64,000 nt of DNA from Streptomyces nigra. GTDB lineage: Bacteria > Actinomycetota > Actinomycetes > Streptomycetales > Streptomycetaceae. Positions 51,364 through 60,160 of the stretch are shown here, one piece after another. The stretch is from assembly GCF_003074055.1 (NCBI RefSeq), contig NZ_CP029043.1, positions 3,960,501 through 4,024,500 of the forward strand, given 5' to 3'. Within the stretch, counting starts at the first letter, position 1, and every line of letters starts with the position of its first letter. A program made the position numbers and the translations under genes. The notes under the pieces were generated by a model. That model was not told where the DNA came from. It saw only the letters and a program-made list of their open reading frames with translations, and did not search any database.

Positions 51364-52233
51364 ATGCCGGACGACGTCGCCGCTGCCCGGGACGCCGCCG
51401 AGGAGGAGTCGGCCTTCTCGCACCCGCCCGTCGACCCCGACGCCACGGCTTCCTACGGCGCCCATCCCGACCAGGTCGTCGACTTCTACGCGCCCCGCGG
51501 AACCGCCGCGCCCGCCGGTCCGGCCCCGCTGGTCGTCCTGCTGCACGGCGGTGCCTGGCGGGCCCCGTACGACCGGCGGCACCTCACCCCGTTCGCGGCC
51601 TTCATGGCGCGGCGCGGCTTCGCCGTGGCCAACGTGGAGTACCGGCGCGGCGCCGAAGGGGCCGGGACGGAGGCCGGGCGCTGGCCCGACACCTTCGACG
51701 ACGTCGCCGCCGCGCTGGACGCGCTGCCCGCGCTGGCCCGGGAGGCGCTGCCGCAGGCCGACCCGCGCCGGATCGTGCTCGCCGGGCACTCCGCGGGCGG
51801 GCATCTGGCCCTGTGGGCGGCCGCCCGGCACGTCCTGCCCGCCGGCTCCCCCTGGCGCACCGACGGGCCCCCGCCGCTGCGCGGGGTCGTGGCGCTCGCC
51901 CCGATCGCCGACCTCGCGGTCGCCGACAAGCTGGACGTCTGCGGCGGCGCCGTACGCCAGCTGCTCGGGTCCGGGCCGGAGTTCGCCGAGCGGCAGCCCT
52001 ACGCGGATCCCGCGCTGCTGCTGCCCACCGGGATCGCGACGACGCTGGTCCAGGGCCGTACCGACATCGTGGTCCCGCAGGCCGTCGCCGAGGCGTACGC
52101 GGACGCGGCGGCGAAGGCGGGCGAGGTGGCCGGGCTGACGCTCCTCGAGGACGTCGGTCACTTCCCGCTGATCGACCCGGCGGCGGACGCCTGCGCGGTC
52201 GTGGTGGAGGAGATCGCCCAGCTGGCTTGGTGA
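51364..52233 (+). CDS. alpha/beta hydrolase, probable kynurenine formamidase
   Basis: A 289-residue esterase-type hydrolase. It has the hormone-sensitive-lipase/formamidase motifs: HGGAW (oxyanion hole, residues 61-65), GHSAGGHLA with nucleophile Ser143, acid in QGRTDIVVP and His in EDVGHFPLID. It lies directly downstream of kynA and kynU, and the missing step is N-formylkynurenine to kynurenine, so it is probably that formamidase (KynB-like in role). The direct neighbour context is the main argument; other esters remain possible. ATG 51364 is the first good start; TTGGAG precedes it closely. Confidence 0.82.
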   Translation: MPDDVAAARDAAEEESAFSHPPVDPDATASYGAHPDQVVDFYAPRGTAAPAGPAPLVVLLHGGAWRAPYDRRHLTPFAAFMARRGFAVANVEYRRGAEGAGTEAGRWPDTFDDVAAALDALPALAREALPQADPRRIVLAGHSAGGHLALWAAARHVLPAGSPWRTDGPPPLRGVVALAPIADLAVADKLDVCGGAVRQLLGSGPEFAERQPYADPALLLPTGIATTLVQGRTDIVVPQAVAEAYADAAAKAGEVAGLTLLEDVGHFPLIDPAADACAVVVEEIAQLAW

Positions 52234-52360
52234 GCGGGCCCGCCGCCCCGGCCGTACCCCTCGCGACCTGCGACGCTCCCCGTAGTACCTGAGATGTACG
52301 CGGAAGAACCCGCCTCCATGGGGACGACCGGGTGCCCGCCCTGCCCCTACGGTGCTGTAC

Positions 52361-53713
52361 GTGACCGAGACGACCCAGATGCCGCCCCCGCCGCCGGGGG
52401 ACGCGGGCAGACAGCGCAGCCCCGAGTACCGGCTGGCCCGCAACTCCCTCCAGGGACTGCGCGAGGACCTGTTCCGCGACCCCTTCGCCTACCGCCCGCT
52501 GCCGCACCGCCGCACCGACGGCCCGTTCGTGCGCCGGCTGCCCGGCCGGATGCGCACCGCCGCCGAACGCCTCCCGCACGCGGTGATCGCGGGGATCGCG
52601 CTGTTCACCCTGCTGATCGGCGCCCTGTCCGGCGCCGAGCCCGGCGGGGACGCCAGGGCCCTGCTGACCGGTCTGCTGTGCGCGCTGCCCGTCGTCACCA
52701 CGCTGACCCGGCCCGTCGGCGCGTTCTGGCTGTCGCTGGCGATCACGCCGGTGACCGCGGCCCTCAACGGCGGCGGGTCGGACTGGCCGTGGATGCCCGG
52801 CGCGTTCCTCTGCCACCTCACGGTGCTGGTCGTGGTGGCGTTGCGCACCCGGCCCCGAACCGCCGTCTGGATGTGGGTCGTCACGGCCGTGTACGTCGTC
52901 CTCTCGGACGGTGTCATCGGCGGGTCGTACTACTACTCCAACGGCGCCCCGATGCTGGTGACGTCCGCGTTCGCCCTGCTCGTGGTCTCCCTGCGGCACG
53001 TCCGCCAGGCCGCGCAGCAGGAGGTGAGCGCCCAGCAGACGGTCACCGCGCAGGAGCGGTCCCGGCGGACCCTGCTGGAGGAGCGCACCACCATCGCCCG
53101 GGAGCTGCACGACGTGGTCGCCCACCACATGTCCGTCGTCGCCATCCAGGCGGAGGCCGCGCCCTACCGGGTGGAGAACCCGCCGCCCGAGCTGGAGCGC
53201 GCGTTCGCCACCATCCGGGAGAACGCGGTGGCGGCCCTGACCGAGCTGCGGCGCGTCCTCGGTGTCGTACGGGCCGAGGACTACGAGGCGCCCGACGCCC
53301 CGCAGCCCACCCTCGCCGACCTGGACGCCCTGCTCGCCAATGTGCGGGAGGCCGGGCTCGACGTGCGCAAGACGGTGACCGGCGCGGTCCGCGAACTGCC
53401 GCCCGGCGTGGAGCTGTCCGCGTACCGGATCGTGCAGGAGGCGCTGAGCAACAGCCTGCGGCACGCGCCCGGCGCGAGCGCCCAGGTCGAGGTCGGCTAT
53501 GTCCTCGGCGGGCTCGGGCTGCGGATAGTCAACGGCCCGCCGCCCGCGCCGGCCCTGGTGAAACCGTCGCCGGGCGCCGGGCACGGCATCACCGGTATGC
53601 GGGAGCGGGTCTCCATGCTCAACGGGCGGATGACGGCCGCCGCGACGGACGACGGCGGCTACGAGGTGGCGGTGTTCCTGCCCGTCGAGGCGGCCGCGGA
53701 GGACAGCGCATGA
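52361..53713 (+). CDS. sensor histidine kinase (NarL/DesK-type)
   Basis: A 450-residue membrane kinase. About six helices lie between residues 65 and 210 (AVIAGIALFTLLIGALSG, GAFWLSLAITPVTAAL and others). The DHp region is of the HisKA_3 type, RELHDVVAHHMSVVAIQAEA with phosphoacceptor His250. A degenerate ATPase domain follows (VELSAYRIVQEALSNSLRHA; GHGITGMRERVSML), typical of the family. It phosphorylates the adjacent response regulator, with which it overlaps by four bases. The signal sensed is unknown. GTG 52361 is supported by TACGGT at 52348-52353, seven bases upstream (leaderless). Confidence 0.93.
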   Translation: MTETTQMPPPPPGDAGRQRSPEYRLARNSLQGLREDLFRDPFAYRPLPHRRTDGPFVRRLPGRMRTAAERLPHAVIAGIALFTLLIGALSGAEPGGDARALLTGLLCALPVVTTLTRPVGAFWLSLAITPVTAALNGGGSDWPWMPGAFLCHLTVLVVVALRTRPRTAVWMWVVTAVYVVLSDGVIGGSYYYSNGAPMLVTSAFALLVVSLRHVRQAAQQEVSAQQTVTAQERSRRTLLEERTTIARELHDVVAHHMSVVAIQAEAAPYRVENPPPELERAFATIRENAVAALTELRRVLGVVRAEDYEAPDAPQPTLADLDALLANVREAGLDVRKTVTGAVRELPPGVELSAYRIVQEALSNSLRHAPGASAQVEVGYVLGGLGLRIVNGPPPAPALVKPSPGAGHGITGMRERVSMLNGRMTAAATDDGGYEVAVFLPVEAAAEDSA

Positions 53714-54375
53714 CCATCCGGGTGCTGATCGCCGACGACCAGATGATGGTCCGCGAGGGCTTCTCGGTCCTGCTGAACGCGATGCCGGACATCGAGGTCG
53801 TCGGGGAGGCCGTCAACGGCCGCGAGGCGGTGGAACGGGTCCGGGAGCTCGGCCCGGACGTCGTCCTGATGGACATCCGCATGCCCGAGCTGAACGGCAT
53901 CGAGGCGACCCGCGAGATCGTCGCCGCCGACGGCACGGCGAAGGTGCTGGTGCTGACCACGTTCGACCTCGACGAGTACGTGTACCAGGCGCTGCGGGCC
54001 GGGGCGTCGGGCTTTCTGCTGAAGGACGCCTCCGCACGTCAGCTCGCCGACGGGGTGCGCGTGGTGGCCGCCGGGGAGGCGCTGCTCGCCCCGTCGGTCA
54101 CCCGGCGGCTGATCACCGAGTTCTCCAAGCTGTCGGACGCCCCGCGCGCGATGTCGTCCGCGCACGCGGCGTACGGGGAGCTGACCGAGCGGGAGACGGA
54201 GGTGCTGGTGCTGATCGCGCAGGGCCTGTCGAACTCGGAGATCGCCGAGCGGCTCGTGGTCGCCGAGTCCACGATCAAGACCCATGTCAGCCGCATCCTG
54301 GTCAAGCTCGGGCTGCGCGACCGTACGCAGGCGGCGGTCTTCGCGTACGAGGCCCGGCTGGTCACACCGGGCTGA
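53710..54375 (+). CDS. NarL-family response regulator
   Basis: A 221-residue two-component regulator. Receiver domain with phosphoacceptor Asp55 in VVLMDIRMPELNG, acidic pocket IADDQMMVREG, and conserved Lys in GASGFLLKDAS. The C-terminal LuxR-type HTH runs from about 158 (LTERETEVLVLIAQGLSNSE, IAERLVVAESTIKTHVSRIL). It binds DNA when phosphorylated by the upstream kinase. Overlap ATGA with the kinase gene shows coupling. Followed by a VOC protein gene whose start is only 31 nt downstream, though that gene appears to have its own leaderless promoter. Confidence 0.95.
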   Translation: MTIRVLIADDQMMVREGFSVLLNAMPDIEVVGEAVNGREAVERVRELGPDVVLMDIRMPELNGIEATREIVAADGTAKVLVLTTFDLDEYVYQALRAGASGFLLKDASARQLADGVRVVAAGEALLAPSVTRRLITEFSKLSDAPRAMSSAHAAYGELTERETEVLVLIAQGLSNSEIAERLVVAESTIKTHVSRILVKLGLRDRTQAAVFAYEARLVTPG

Positions 54376-54406
54376 GGCCGGCGTCCCGCGGGGCTACGGT
54401 GACTCC

Positions 54407-54841
54407 ATGGAACAGCGCATCACCCTGATCACGCTGGGAGTCTCCGACCTCGCCCGCGCCAAGGCGTTCTACGCGGCGCTGGGCTGGCGGGGGCAGGAGG
54501 TCGAGGAGACCGTCTTCTTCCAGGCGGGCGGCCTCGGCCTGGTGCTGTGGAGCCGGGAGAAACTGGCGCGCGACTGCGGGCTGGAGCCGGGGGAGCCCGG
54601 CGGGTTCGGCGGCGTCGTCCTCGCCCACAACGTCCGCTCGCGGGACGAGGTCGACGCCCTGCTCGCGGCCGTGCCGGACGCGGGCGGCACGGTGACCGAA
54701 CCGGCCGCCGTCAACGTCGTCGGCTTCTACTCCGGGGCGTTCACCGATCCCGACGGGCACCCGTGGGAGGTCGCGCACAACCCGTCCTTCCCGCTGGCCG
54801 ACGACGGCACGGTCACCCTCCCGGACTTCGGCGCCGCGTAG
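54407..54841 (+). CDS. VOC superfamily (glyoxalase-like) protein
   Basis: A 144-residue protein with one vicinal-oxygen-chelate fold of two beta-alpha-beta3 units: ITLITLGVSDLARAKAFYAA, LGLVLWSREKLARDCGLEPG, GGVVLAHNVRSRDEVDALLA, GFYSGAFTDPDGHPWEVAHN. Metal-binding residues expected of the family (His/Glu) are only partly visible, so it may be a binding protein or a metal-dependent lyase/resistance protein. Substrate unknown. ATG 54407 has TACGGT at 54395-54400, six bases upstream (leaderless). Confidence 0.88.
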   Translation: MEQRITLITLGVSDLARAKAFYAALGWRGQEVEETVFFQAGGLGLVLWSREKLARDCGLEPGEPGGFGGVVLAHNVRSRDEVDALLAAVPDAGGTVTEPAAVNVVGFYSGAFTDPDGHPWEVAHNPSFPLADDGTVTLPDFGAA

Positions 54842-54887
54842 GGTGCCCCCCTGGTCAGGAGGGGGGACGGCGGTCTACCGTCCGTGC

Positions 54888-56108
54888 ATGGCAGCTCCTT
54901 CCGACCTCGGTTTCGACCCCTGGGACCCGGCGTTCCTCGCCGACCCCTACCCCGCCTACGCCGAACTGCGGGCCCGGGGACGGGTGCACTGGTTCGAGCC
55001 CACGAACCAGTGGCTGGTCCCGCACCACGCCGACGTGTCGGCGCTGCTGCGCGGCCGCCGGCTGGGGCGGACGTATCTGCACCGCTTCACCCACGAGGAG
55101 TTCGGGCGCGGCACGCCGCCGCCGGAGCACGAGCCGTTCCACACGCTCAACGACCACGGCATGCTCGACCTGGAGCCGCCGGACCACACCCGGATCCGGC
55201 GCCTGGTGTCCAAGGCGTTCACCCCGCGCACGGTCGAGCGGCTGCGGCCGTACGTCCGCGACCTCGCGGGCGAGCTGGTCGCCGGGCTGGTCGAGCGGGG
55301 CGGCGGCGACCTGCTGACGGAGGTCGCCGAGCCGCTGCCGGTCGCCGTGATCGCGGAGATGCTCGGCATCCCGGAGTCCGACCGCGGACCGCTGCGGCCC
55401 TGGTCGGCGGACATCTGCGGGATGTACGAGCTGAACCCGCCGCCGGAGACGGCCGCGAAGGCGGTCCGCGCCTCGATCGAGTTCTCCGACTACCTGCGCG
55501 AGCTGATCGCGGCCCGCCGCAAGGAGCCGGGCGACGACCTGATCTCCGGGCTGATCGCGGCGCACGACGAGGACGACCGGCTCACCGAGCAGGAGATGAT
55601 CTCGACGGCGGTCCTGCTGCTCAACGCCGGGCACGAGGCCACGGTGAACGCCACGGTCAACGGCTGGTGGGCGCTGTTCCGCAACCCGGCCCAGCTCGCG
55701 GCCCTGCGCGCCGACCACTCCCTGATCCCCTCCGCGATCGAGGAGCTGATGCGCTACGACACCCCGCTCCAGCTCTTCGAGCGCTGGGTCCTGGACGACA
55801 TCGAGATCGACGGCACCACGATCCCGCGCGGCGCGGAGATCGCCATGCTCTTCGGCTCCGCCAACCACGACCCCGAGGTCTTCGAGGCCCCGGCCGCCCT
55901 GGACCTCACCCGCAAGGACAACCCCCACATCTCCTTCAGCGCGGGCATCCACTACTGCATCGGCGCCCCGCTGGCCCGTATCGAGCTGGCGGCGTCCATG
56001 TCGGCGCTCCTGGAGCAGGCGCCGACCCTGAGGGCGGCGGAGGAGCCCGAGCGCAAGCCGAACTTCGTGATCCGGGGCCTGGAAGGGCTGAGCGTCGAGG
56101 TGAGGTGA
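54888..56108 (+). CDS. cytochrome P450, CYP107-type
   Basis: A 406-residue soluble bacterial P450. Haem-binding motif FSAGIHYCIGAPLAR (Cys357), ExxR in IEELMRY (Glu286, Arg289) and a typical I-helix LLLNAGHEATVNATV. The position that is usually Thr (second T of AGHETT) is Ala251, followed by Thr252, similar to AGFEAS of EryF; the substrate may supply the hydroxyl for proton delivery. It matches the CYP107P group from memory. It probably hydroxylates a secondary metabolite or fatty acid with ferredoxin partners that are not adjacent. ATG 54888 has TACCGT at 54876-54881, six bases upstream (leaderless). Confidence 0.93.
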   Translation: MAAPSDLGFDPWDPAFLADPYPAYAELRARGRVHWFEPTNQWLVPHHADVSALLRGRRLGRTYLHRFTHEEFGRGTPPPEHEPFHTLNDHGMLDLEPPDHTRIRRLVSKAFTPRTVERLRPYVRDLAGELVAGLVERGGGDLLTEVAEPLPVAVIAEMLGIPESDRGPLRPWSADICGMYELNPPPETAAKAVRASIEFSDYLRELIAARRKEPGDDLISGLIAAHDEDDRLTEQEMISTAVLLLNAGHEATVNATVNGWWALFRNPAQLAALRADHSLIPSAIEELMRYDTPLQLFERWVLDDIEIDGTTIPRGAEIAMLFGSANHDPEVFEAPAALDLTRKDNPHISFSAGIHYCIGAPLARIELAASMSALLEQAPTLRAAEEPERKPNFVIRGLEGLSVEVR

Positions 56109-56196
56109 TCACTCGTTCGGCTGATCGCTGAGCGAATCCTGATCGAGGGCTGTCGGCGGCTCGTCATCCTGGTGCATGCCTGCGAAGGGAGGCACC

Positions 56197-56793
56197 ATGA
56201 CGGTTATGGCAGAGCGTGCGTCGTCTCAGTTGTCGGTGGACATGTTCGAGCGGATCGCGGAATTCGCCGCTCGTGAGGACGAGACCGTCAGCTTCGAGTT
56301 CATCGACGGACGGATCGGGGTCAGGAAAGTGACGAACGGCAGCCACGGCGAGATCGCGATGTGGTTGGTCTTCAAGTGCAAGCAGGCACGACCTGACCTC
56401 ACCCTCTATACGACGAACCAGGGGCTGAAGGTCGAGGCGTACCGCAGGGGCCGGGCCCGGCCGGATGCCCTGCTCGCGCCGGTGGGTTACTTCAATGGTC
56501 AGGGCGACTGGGCCGAACCCGATGGCGTGTTGATGGCCGTCGAGATCACGTCGTACGACTCGGACACACACAACCGCGACCGTGTGGAGAAGCCCCGGGC
56601 CTACGCCGAGGCCGGCATCCCCGTCTACTTGCTGATCGACCGGGACAATCTCTCGGTCCTCGTGCACACCGCCCCCGATCTGGAGGACGGCTACCGTGAG
56701 ATCCACACCGTGCGGCTCGGGGGCAAGGTCACTCTCCCCGCCCCCGTAGGCATCGAACTCGACACCGATGAACTCAAGCAGTACGTCGACTGA
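56197..56793 (+). CDS. Uma2 family putative nuclease
   Basis: A 198-residue PD-(D/E)XK-like protein of the Uma2/DUF820 family. The core is DETVSFEFIDGRIGVRK, RPDALLAPVGYF (catalytic Asp), VLMAVEITSYDSDTHNRDRV (E-x-T/S in place of E-x-K) and KPRAYAEAGIPVYLLIDRDN. Many genome copies exist in Streptomyces and cyanobacteria; nuclease activity is suggested by fold but not shown. ATG 56197 has GAAGGGAGG nearby. It converges on the ABC permease gene with a six-base gap. Confidence 0.9.
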   Translation: MTVMAERASSQLSVDMFERIAEFAAREDETVSFEFIDGRIGVRKVTNGSHGEIAMWLVFKCKQARPDLTLYTTNQGLKVEAYRRGRARPDALLAPVGYFNGQGDWAEPDGVLMAVEITSYDSDTHNRDRVEKPRAYAEAGIPVYLLIDRDNLSVLVHTAPDLEDGYREIHTVRLGGKVTLPAPVGIELDTDELKQYVD

Positions 56794-56799
56794 TCGCCC

Positions 56800-58404
56800 T
56801 CACGTGGTCATGTCCCGGTGCCGTAGGCCTGCCAACCCCGCAGTGACCAGTGCCGCCGCCAGCGCCAGCAGGATCAGCACCGGCCCCCACTCCATCCCGC
56901 CGCCCGGCAGCTTCGGCAGGTGCCCGAAGGGGGACAGGTCCAGCACGGCCTGCGGCACGTCCAGCGCGGGGCCCACCCAGCCGATCAGCAGAACCGCGCC
57001 GGCCACCGCCCAGGCCGCCGTCGCCGCCCGCGGGAGCAGGCCGTACAGCAGGACCGCCAGACCGCCGACGACCCAGACCGCGGGGAGCTGGACCAGGCAG
57101 GCGCCCAGGATCGGGCCGATCTCCTTGCCGTAGCCGACGGCGAAGCCCAGGCCGGCGAGGAGCATGATCAGGGCCGAGCCGGCGAAGGCGATCACCAGGT
57201 GACCGGCCGCCCAGCGCAGCCGGCCCACGGCGTTCGCGAGGATCGGCTCCGCCCGCATCGAGGTCTCCTCGCCGTGCAGCCGCAGGACCGACGCCACGAC
57301 GTACAGGGCCGCGATCAGGCCCAGCATGCCGACCATCGACGCCAGGAAGGCGTCCGTCAGCCCGGCCTGGCCTCCCATGCGCTCGAAGATCTCGCGCGCG
57401 TTGTCGTTGTCGCCGACCAGGTCGGCCACCCCGTCGGTCAGCCCGCCGTAGACGACCCCGGCGAGGAAGAAGCCGATGCTCCAGCCGAGCACGCTGCCGC
57501 GCTGGAGGCGCCAGGCCAGCGCGCCCGCCGTGCCGAGGCGCCCGAGCGCGGGGCCCGGACGGGTGGGCAGGAAGCTCATCCCCACGTCCCGGCGCCCGGC
57601 GAGTTCGTACGCCACCACGCCCTGCACGAGGGCCGCCCCCGCGAACAGCAGCAGCACCCACCAGCGTTCGCTCGCGAACGGCCGCAGGTTCTCCAGCCAG
57701 CCCAGTGGCGACGCCCACGTCAGCGCGGACGAGCCGTCGTCCGACGCCGAGTCGCCCGCCGCGCGCAGCACGAACGCGGCGCCCAGCAGCCCGGCCGTCA
57801 GGCCCCGCGCCAGCCGGGCGCTCTCGGTGAACTGGGCGACGATCGCCGCCAGCGTGGCGAAGACCATGCCGACCCCGGCGAGCCCGAGCCCGAGCGCCAG
57901 GGCTCCCGTGGCGCCCTGGCCCGCGAGTCCGGCCGTGACCAGCAGGGCCAGTACGGCGTTCGCGACCACGGCCGTCAGCAGAGCGGCCGTCAGGGAGGCC
58001 CTGCGCCCCACCATCCCGGACGCGACCAGCTCCTGACGGCCGCTCTCCTCCTCGTCCCGGGTGTGCCGTACGACGAGGAGCATGCTGACCACGGCCGCGA
58101 GCGCACCGGCGTAGACGCCGACCCGCCAGGCCGTCAGGGCGCCGATCGAGTCGCCGAAGACGGGGCCGATCAGCGCGCGGAAGGAGGCGTTGGTCGCGGT
58201 GTCCTGCACCAGGTTGGCGCGGTCGGCCGGGGTGGCGTACAGGTTCTCCAGCGTGTTCGGCATGGAGAGGATCATCAGCGCGTTCACCGCCACCCAGACC
58301 GGGATCATCACCCGGTCGCGGCGCAGGGCGAAGCGCAGCAGGGTCCCGGTGCCGGCGAGCTGGCGCGAGCCGCCGTGCCGTGCCCCGAAGGCGGTGGCGG
58401 TCAT
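56800..58404 (-). CDS. ABC-2 type exporter permease
   Basis: A 534-residue polytopic permease with about 12 helices in two similar halves (examples: [93 protein letters not shown]). It forms a drug or lipid exporter with the ATPase whose stop overlaps its start by four bases. Together with the divergent MarR/GbsR-like regulator this looks like a self-regulated efflux system. Substrate not known. Confidence 0.9.
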   Translation of the reverse strand: MTATAFGARHGGSRQLAGTGTLLRFALRRDRVMIPVWVAVNALMILSMPNTLENLYATPADRANLVQDTATNASFRALIGPVFGDSIGALTAWRVGVYAGALAAVVSMLLVVRHTRDEEESGRQELVASGMVGRRASLTAALLTAVVANAVLALLVTAGLAGQGATGALALGLGLAGVGMVFATLAAIVAQFTESARLARGLTAGLLGAAFVLRAAGDSASDDGSSALTWASPLGWLENLRPFASERWWVLLLFAGAALVQGVVAYELAGRRDVGMSFLPTRPGPALGRLGTAGALAWRLQRGSVLGWSIGFFLAGVVYGGLTDGVADLVGDNDNAREIFERMGGQAGLTDAFLASMVGMLGLIAALYVVASVLRLHGEETSMRAEPILANAVGRLRWAAGHLVIAFAGSALIMLLAGLGFAVGYGKEIGPILGACLVQLPAVWVVGGLAVLLYGLLPRAATAAWAVAGAVLLIGWVGPALDVPQAVLDLSPFGHLPKLPGGGMEWGPVLILLALAAALVTAGLAGLRHRDMTT

Positions 58405-59315
58405 CGGGCGGCCACCTCGTCCGTGTCGGCCTGGTAGTGCCGCAGGAACAGCTCCTCCAGGGTCGGCGGCGTCGAGGTCAGCGACCGTACGCCGGACTCG
58501 CTGAGCGAGCGCAGGACGGCGTCGAGCTTGTCGGTGTCGACCTGGAGCCGGACGCGGTGACCCCGGACGTCGAGGTCGTGGACGCCGGGCAGATGCGACA
58601 GCCCGTTGGGCGGACCGGCCAGGTCGGCGGTGACGCTCGTGCGTGTCAGATGGCGCAGGTCGGCGAGGGAACCGCTCTCGACGGTGCGGCCCTTGCGGAT
58701 GATGCTGACCCGGTCGCAGAGCTCCTCGACCTCGCTGAGGATGTGCGAGGACAGCAGGATCGTCCGGCCGCGGTCGCGCTCCTCCTCCACGCAGTGCTGG
58801 AAGACCTCCTCCATCAGCGGGTCCAGGCCCGAGGTCGGCTCGTCGAGGATCAGCAGGTCCACGTCCGAGGCGAACGCGGCGACGAGGGCGACCTTCTGCC
58901 GGTTGCCCTTGGAGTAGGTGCGGCCCTTCTTCGTCGGGTCCAGCTCGAACCGTTCGATCAGGTCGGCGCGGCGCCGGGAGTCCAGCCCGCCGCGCAGCCG
59001 GCCGTAGAGATCGATGACCTCACCGCCCGACAGGTTCCGCCACAGCGTCACGTCCCCCGGCACGTAGGCGATCCGGCGGTGCACCTCCACCGCGTCCGTC
59101 CAGGGGTCGCGGCCGAGCACCCGGGCGCCGCCGGAGTCGGCCCGCAGCAGGCCGAGCAGGACGCGGATGGTGGTGGACTTTCCGGCGCCGTTCGGGCCGA
59201 GGAAGCCGTGGACCTCGCCCGTCTCGACGTCCAGGTCGAGGCCGTCCAGGGCGTGCGTCTTGCCGAACGACTTGTGCAGTCCGGATACCTCAATGGCGGG
59301 GTTTGCCTTCGTCAT
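58401..59315 (-). CDS. ABC exporter ATP-binding protein
   Basis: A 304-residue ATPase. Walker [12 protein letters not shown]-loop in YVPGDVTLW, a divergent signature [12 protein letters not shown], Walker [15 protein letters not shown] and H-loop LLSSHIL are all visible. A C-terminal extension of about 85 residues (from about 220) precedes the stop, typical of DrrA-type drug exporters. It powers the downstream permease. The gene starts 114 nt from the divergent regulator gene and shares a palindromic control region with it. Confidence 0.94.
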   Translation of the reverse strand: MTKANPAIEVSGLHKSFGKTHALDGLDLDVETGEVHGFLGPNGAGKSTTIRVLLGLLRADSGGARVLGRDPWTDAVEVHRRIAYVPGDVTLWRNLSGGEVIDLYGRLRGGLDSRRRADLIERFELDPTKKGRTYSKGNRQKVALVAAFASDVDLLILDEPTSGLDPLMEEVFQHCVEEERDRGRTILLSSHILSEVEELCDRVSIIRKGRTVESGSLADLRHLTRTSVTADLAGPPNGLSHLPGVHDLDVRGHRVRLQVDTDKLDAVLRSLSESGVRSLTSTPPTLEELFLRHYQADTDEVAAR

Positions 59316-59326
59316 GGTTCAGAACG

Positions 59327-59365
59327 TACGCTTCGTTCAGAAATTTGTGAAGTTAAGGAAGCGTA
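59327..59365. promoter_or_regulatory. palindromic operator between ABC exporter and regulator
   Basis: TACGCTTC (59327-59334) and its exact inverse GAAGCGTA (59358-59365) lie 23 bp apart, with an inner AT-rich dyad TTCAG-N6-TGTGAA. It sits in the 114-bp divergent gap, so it is probably the binding site for the MarR/GbsR-like protein. Confidence 0.5.
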
Positions 59366-59429
59366 TAAATCGCGGATAGACTCGGGGACGGCGCGCGAGC
59401 TGGGCGGACGCAGGGGAGATGATCTACGA

Positions 59430-59933
59430 ATGATGGAACCGAGCGAGGCGGGGCGGGACCCCGAGGCGGTGTCGAAATTCGTGGAGGCCTTCGCCGCGCA
59501 GCTCGTCGAGGCCGGGATGCAGCGCATGGCGGCGCGGGTGTTCGCCGCGCTCCTCGCGTCCGACTCCGGCACCATGAGCTCCGCCGAGCTCGGCGAACAG
59601 CTCCAGGTCAGCCCCGCCGCGATCTCCGGCGCCGTGCGCTACCTCGCCCAGGTCCACATGGTCTCCCGCGAGCGCGAACCGGGCTCACGGCGCGAGCGCT
59701 ACCGGGTGCACAGCGACCAGTGGTACGAGGCGCTGACCAACCGCGACGCCGTCCTCAGGCGCTGGGGCCAGACCCTGCGCGAGGGCGTCGACAGCCTCGG
59801 CCCGGCGACCCCGGGCGGGCAGCGCATCGCCGAGACACTGGCCTTCTTCGAGTACCTGGAGGGCGAGCTCGCCCACCTGATGGAACGCTGGCGCGAACAC
59901 CGCGACAAGACCTTCGGCCCGAGCGCCCCGTAG
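59430..59933 (+). CDS. MarR/GbsR-like transcriptional regulator
   Basis: A 167-residue winged-helix regulator. FVEAFAAQLVEAGMQRMAAR (dimerisation helix), RVFAALLASDSGTMSSAELG, EQLQVSPAAISGAVRYLAQV (recognition helix) and VSREREPGSRRERYRVHSDQ (wing) are typical of the GbsR/MarR group. It probably represses the divergent ABC exporter genes and itself, responding to the exported compound. ATG 59430 and ATG 59433 are both usable; GGGGAG lies about 10 bases upstream. Its TAG stop lies inside the first unit of a degenerate tandem repeat. Confidence 0.88.
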   Translation: MMEPSEAGRDPEAVSKFVEAFAAQLVEAGMQRMAARVFAALLASDSGTMSSAELGEQLQVSPAAISGAVRYLAQVHMVSREREPGSRRERYRVHSDQWYEALTNRDAVLRRWGQTLREGVDSLGPATPGGQRIAETLAFFEYLEGELAHLMERWREHRDKTFGPSAP

Positions 59934-60160
59934 GACCTCGTCGGGGCCCGGCGGCATCGGGTAGGCCTTCAGCGGCCCTTGTGGCACCGGCCGGAGCACC
60001 CGGTAGAGCCTTCAGCTGCCCGGCGGCATCGGCCGGAGCGCCCCGTACTTCAGTGGCCCGGCGGCATCGGCCCGAGCACCCTGTAGGACCTCACCGGCCG
60101 GCTGCACCGGCCAGAGCACCCCGTAGGGCCTCACCGGCCCGGCAGCACCAGCCGTAGCGC
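59915..60160. repeat. degenerate ~40-bp minisatellite between convergent genes
   Basis: About six imperfect copies of a unit of the kind GTAGGACCTCACCGG-CCGGCGGCATCGG-CCGGAGCACC, with GTAG/GTAC starts at 59930, 59961, 60003, 60045, 60083 and 60123 (spacing 31, 42, 42, 38, 40). The array starts in the last codons of the MarR/GbsR gene and ends inside the C-terminal codons of the DAG-kinase-like gene. The stop codons of both genes lie in repeat units. Confidence 0.75.
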
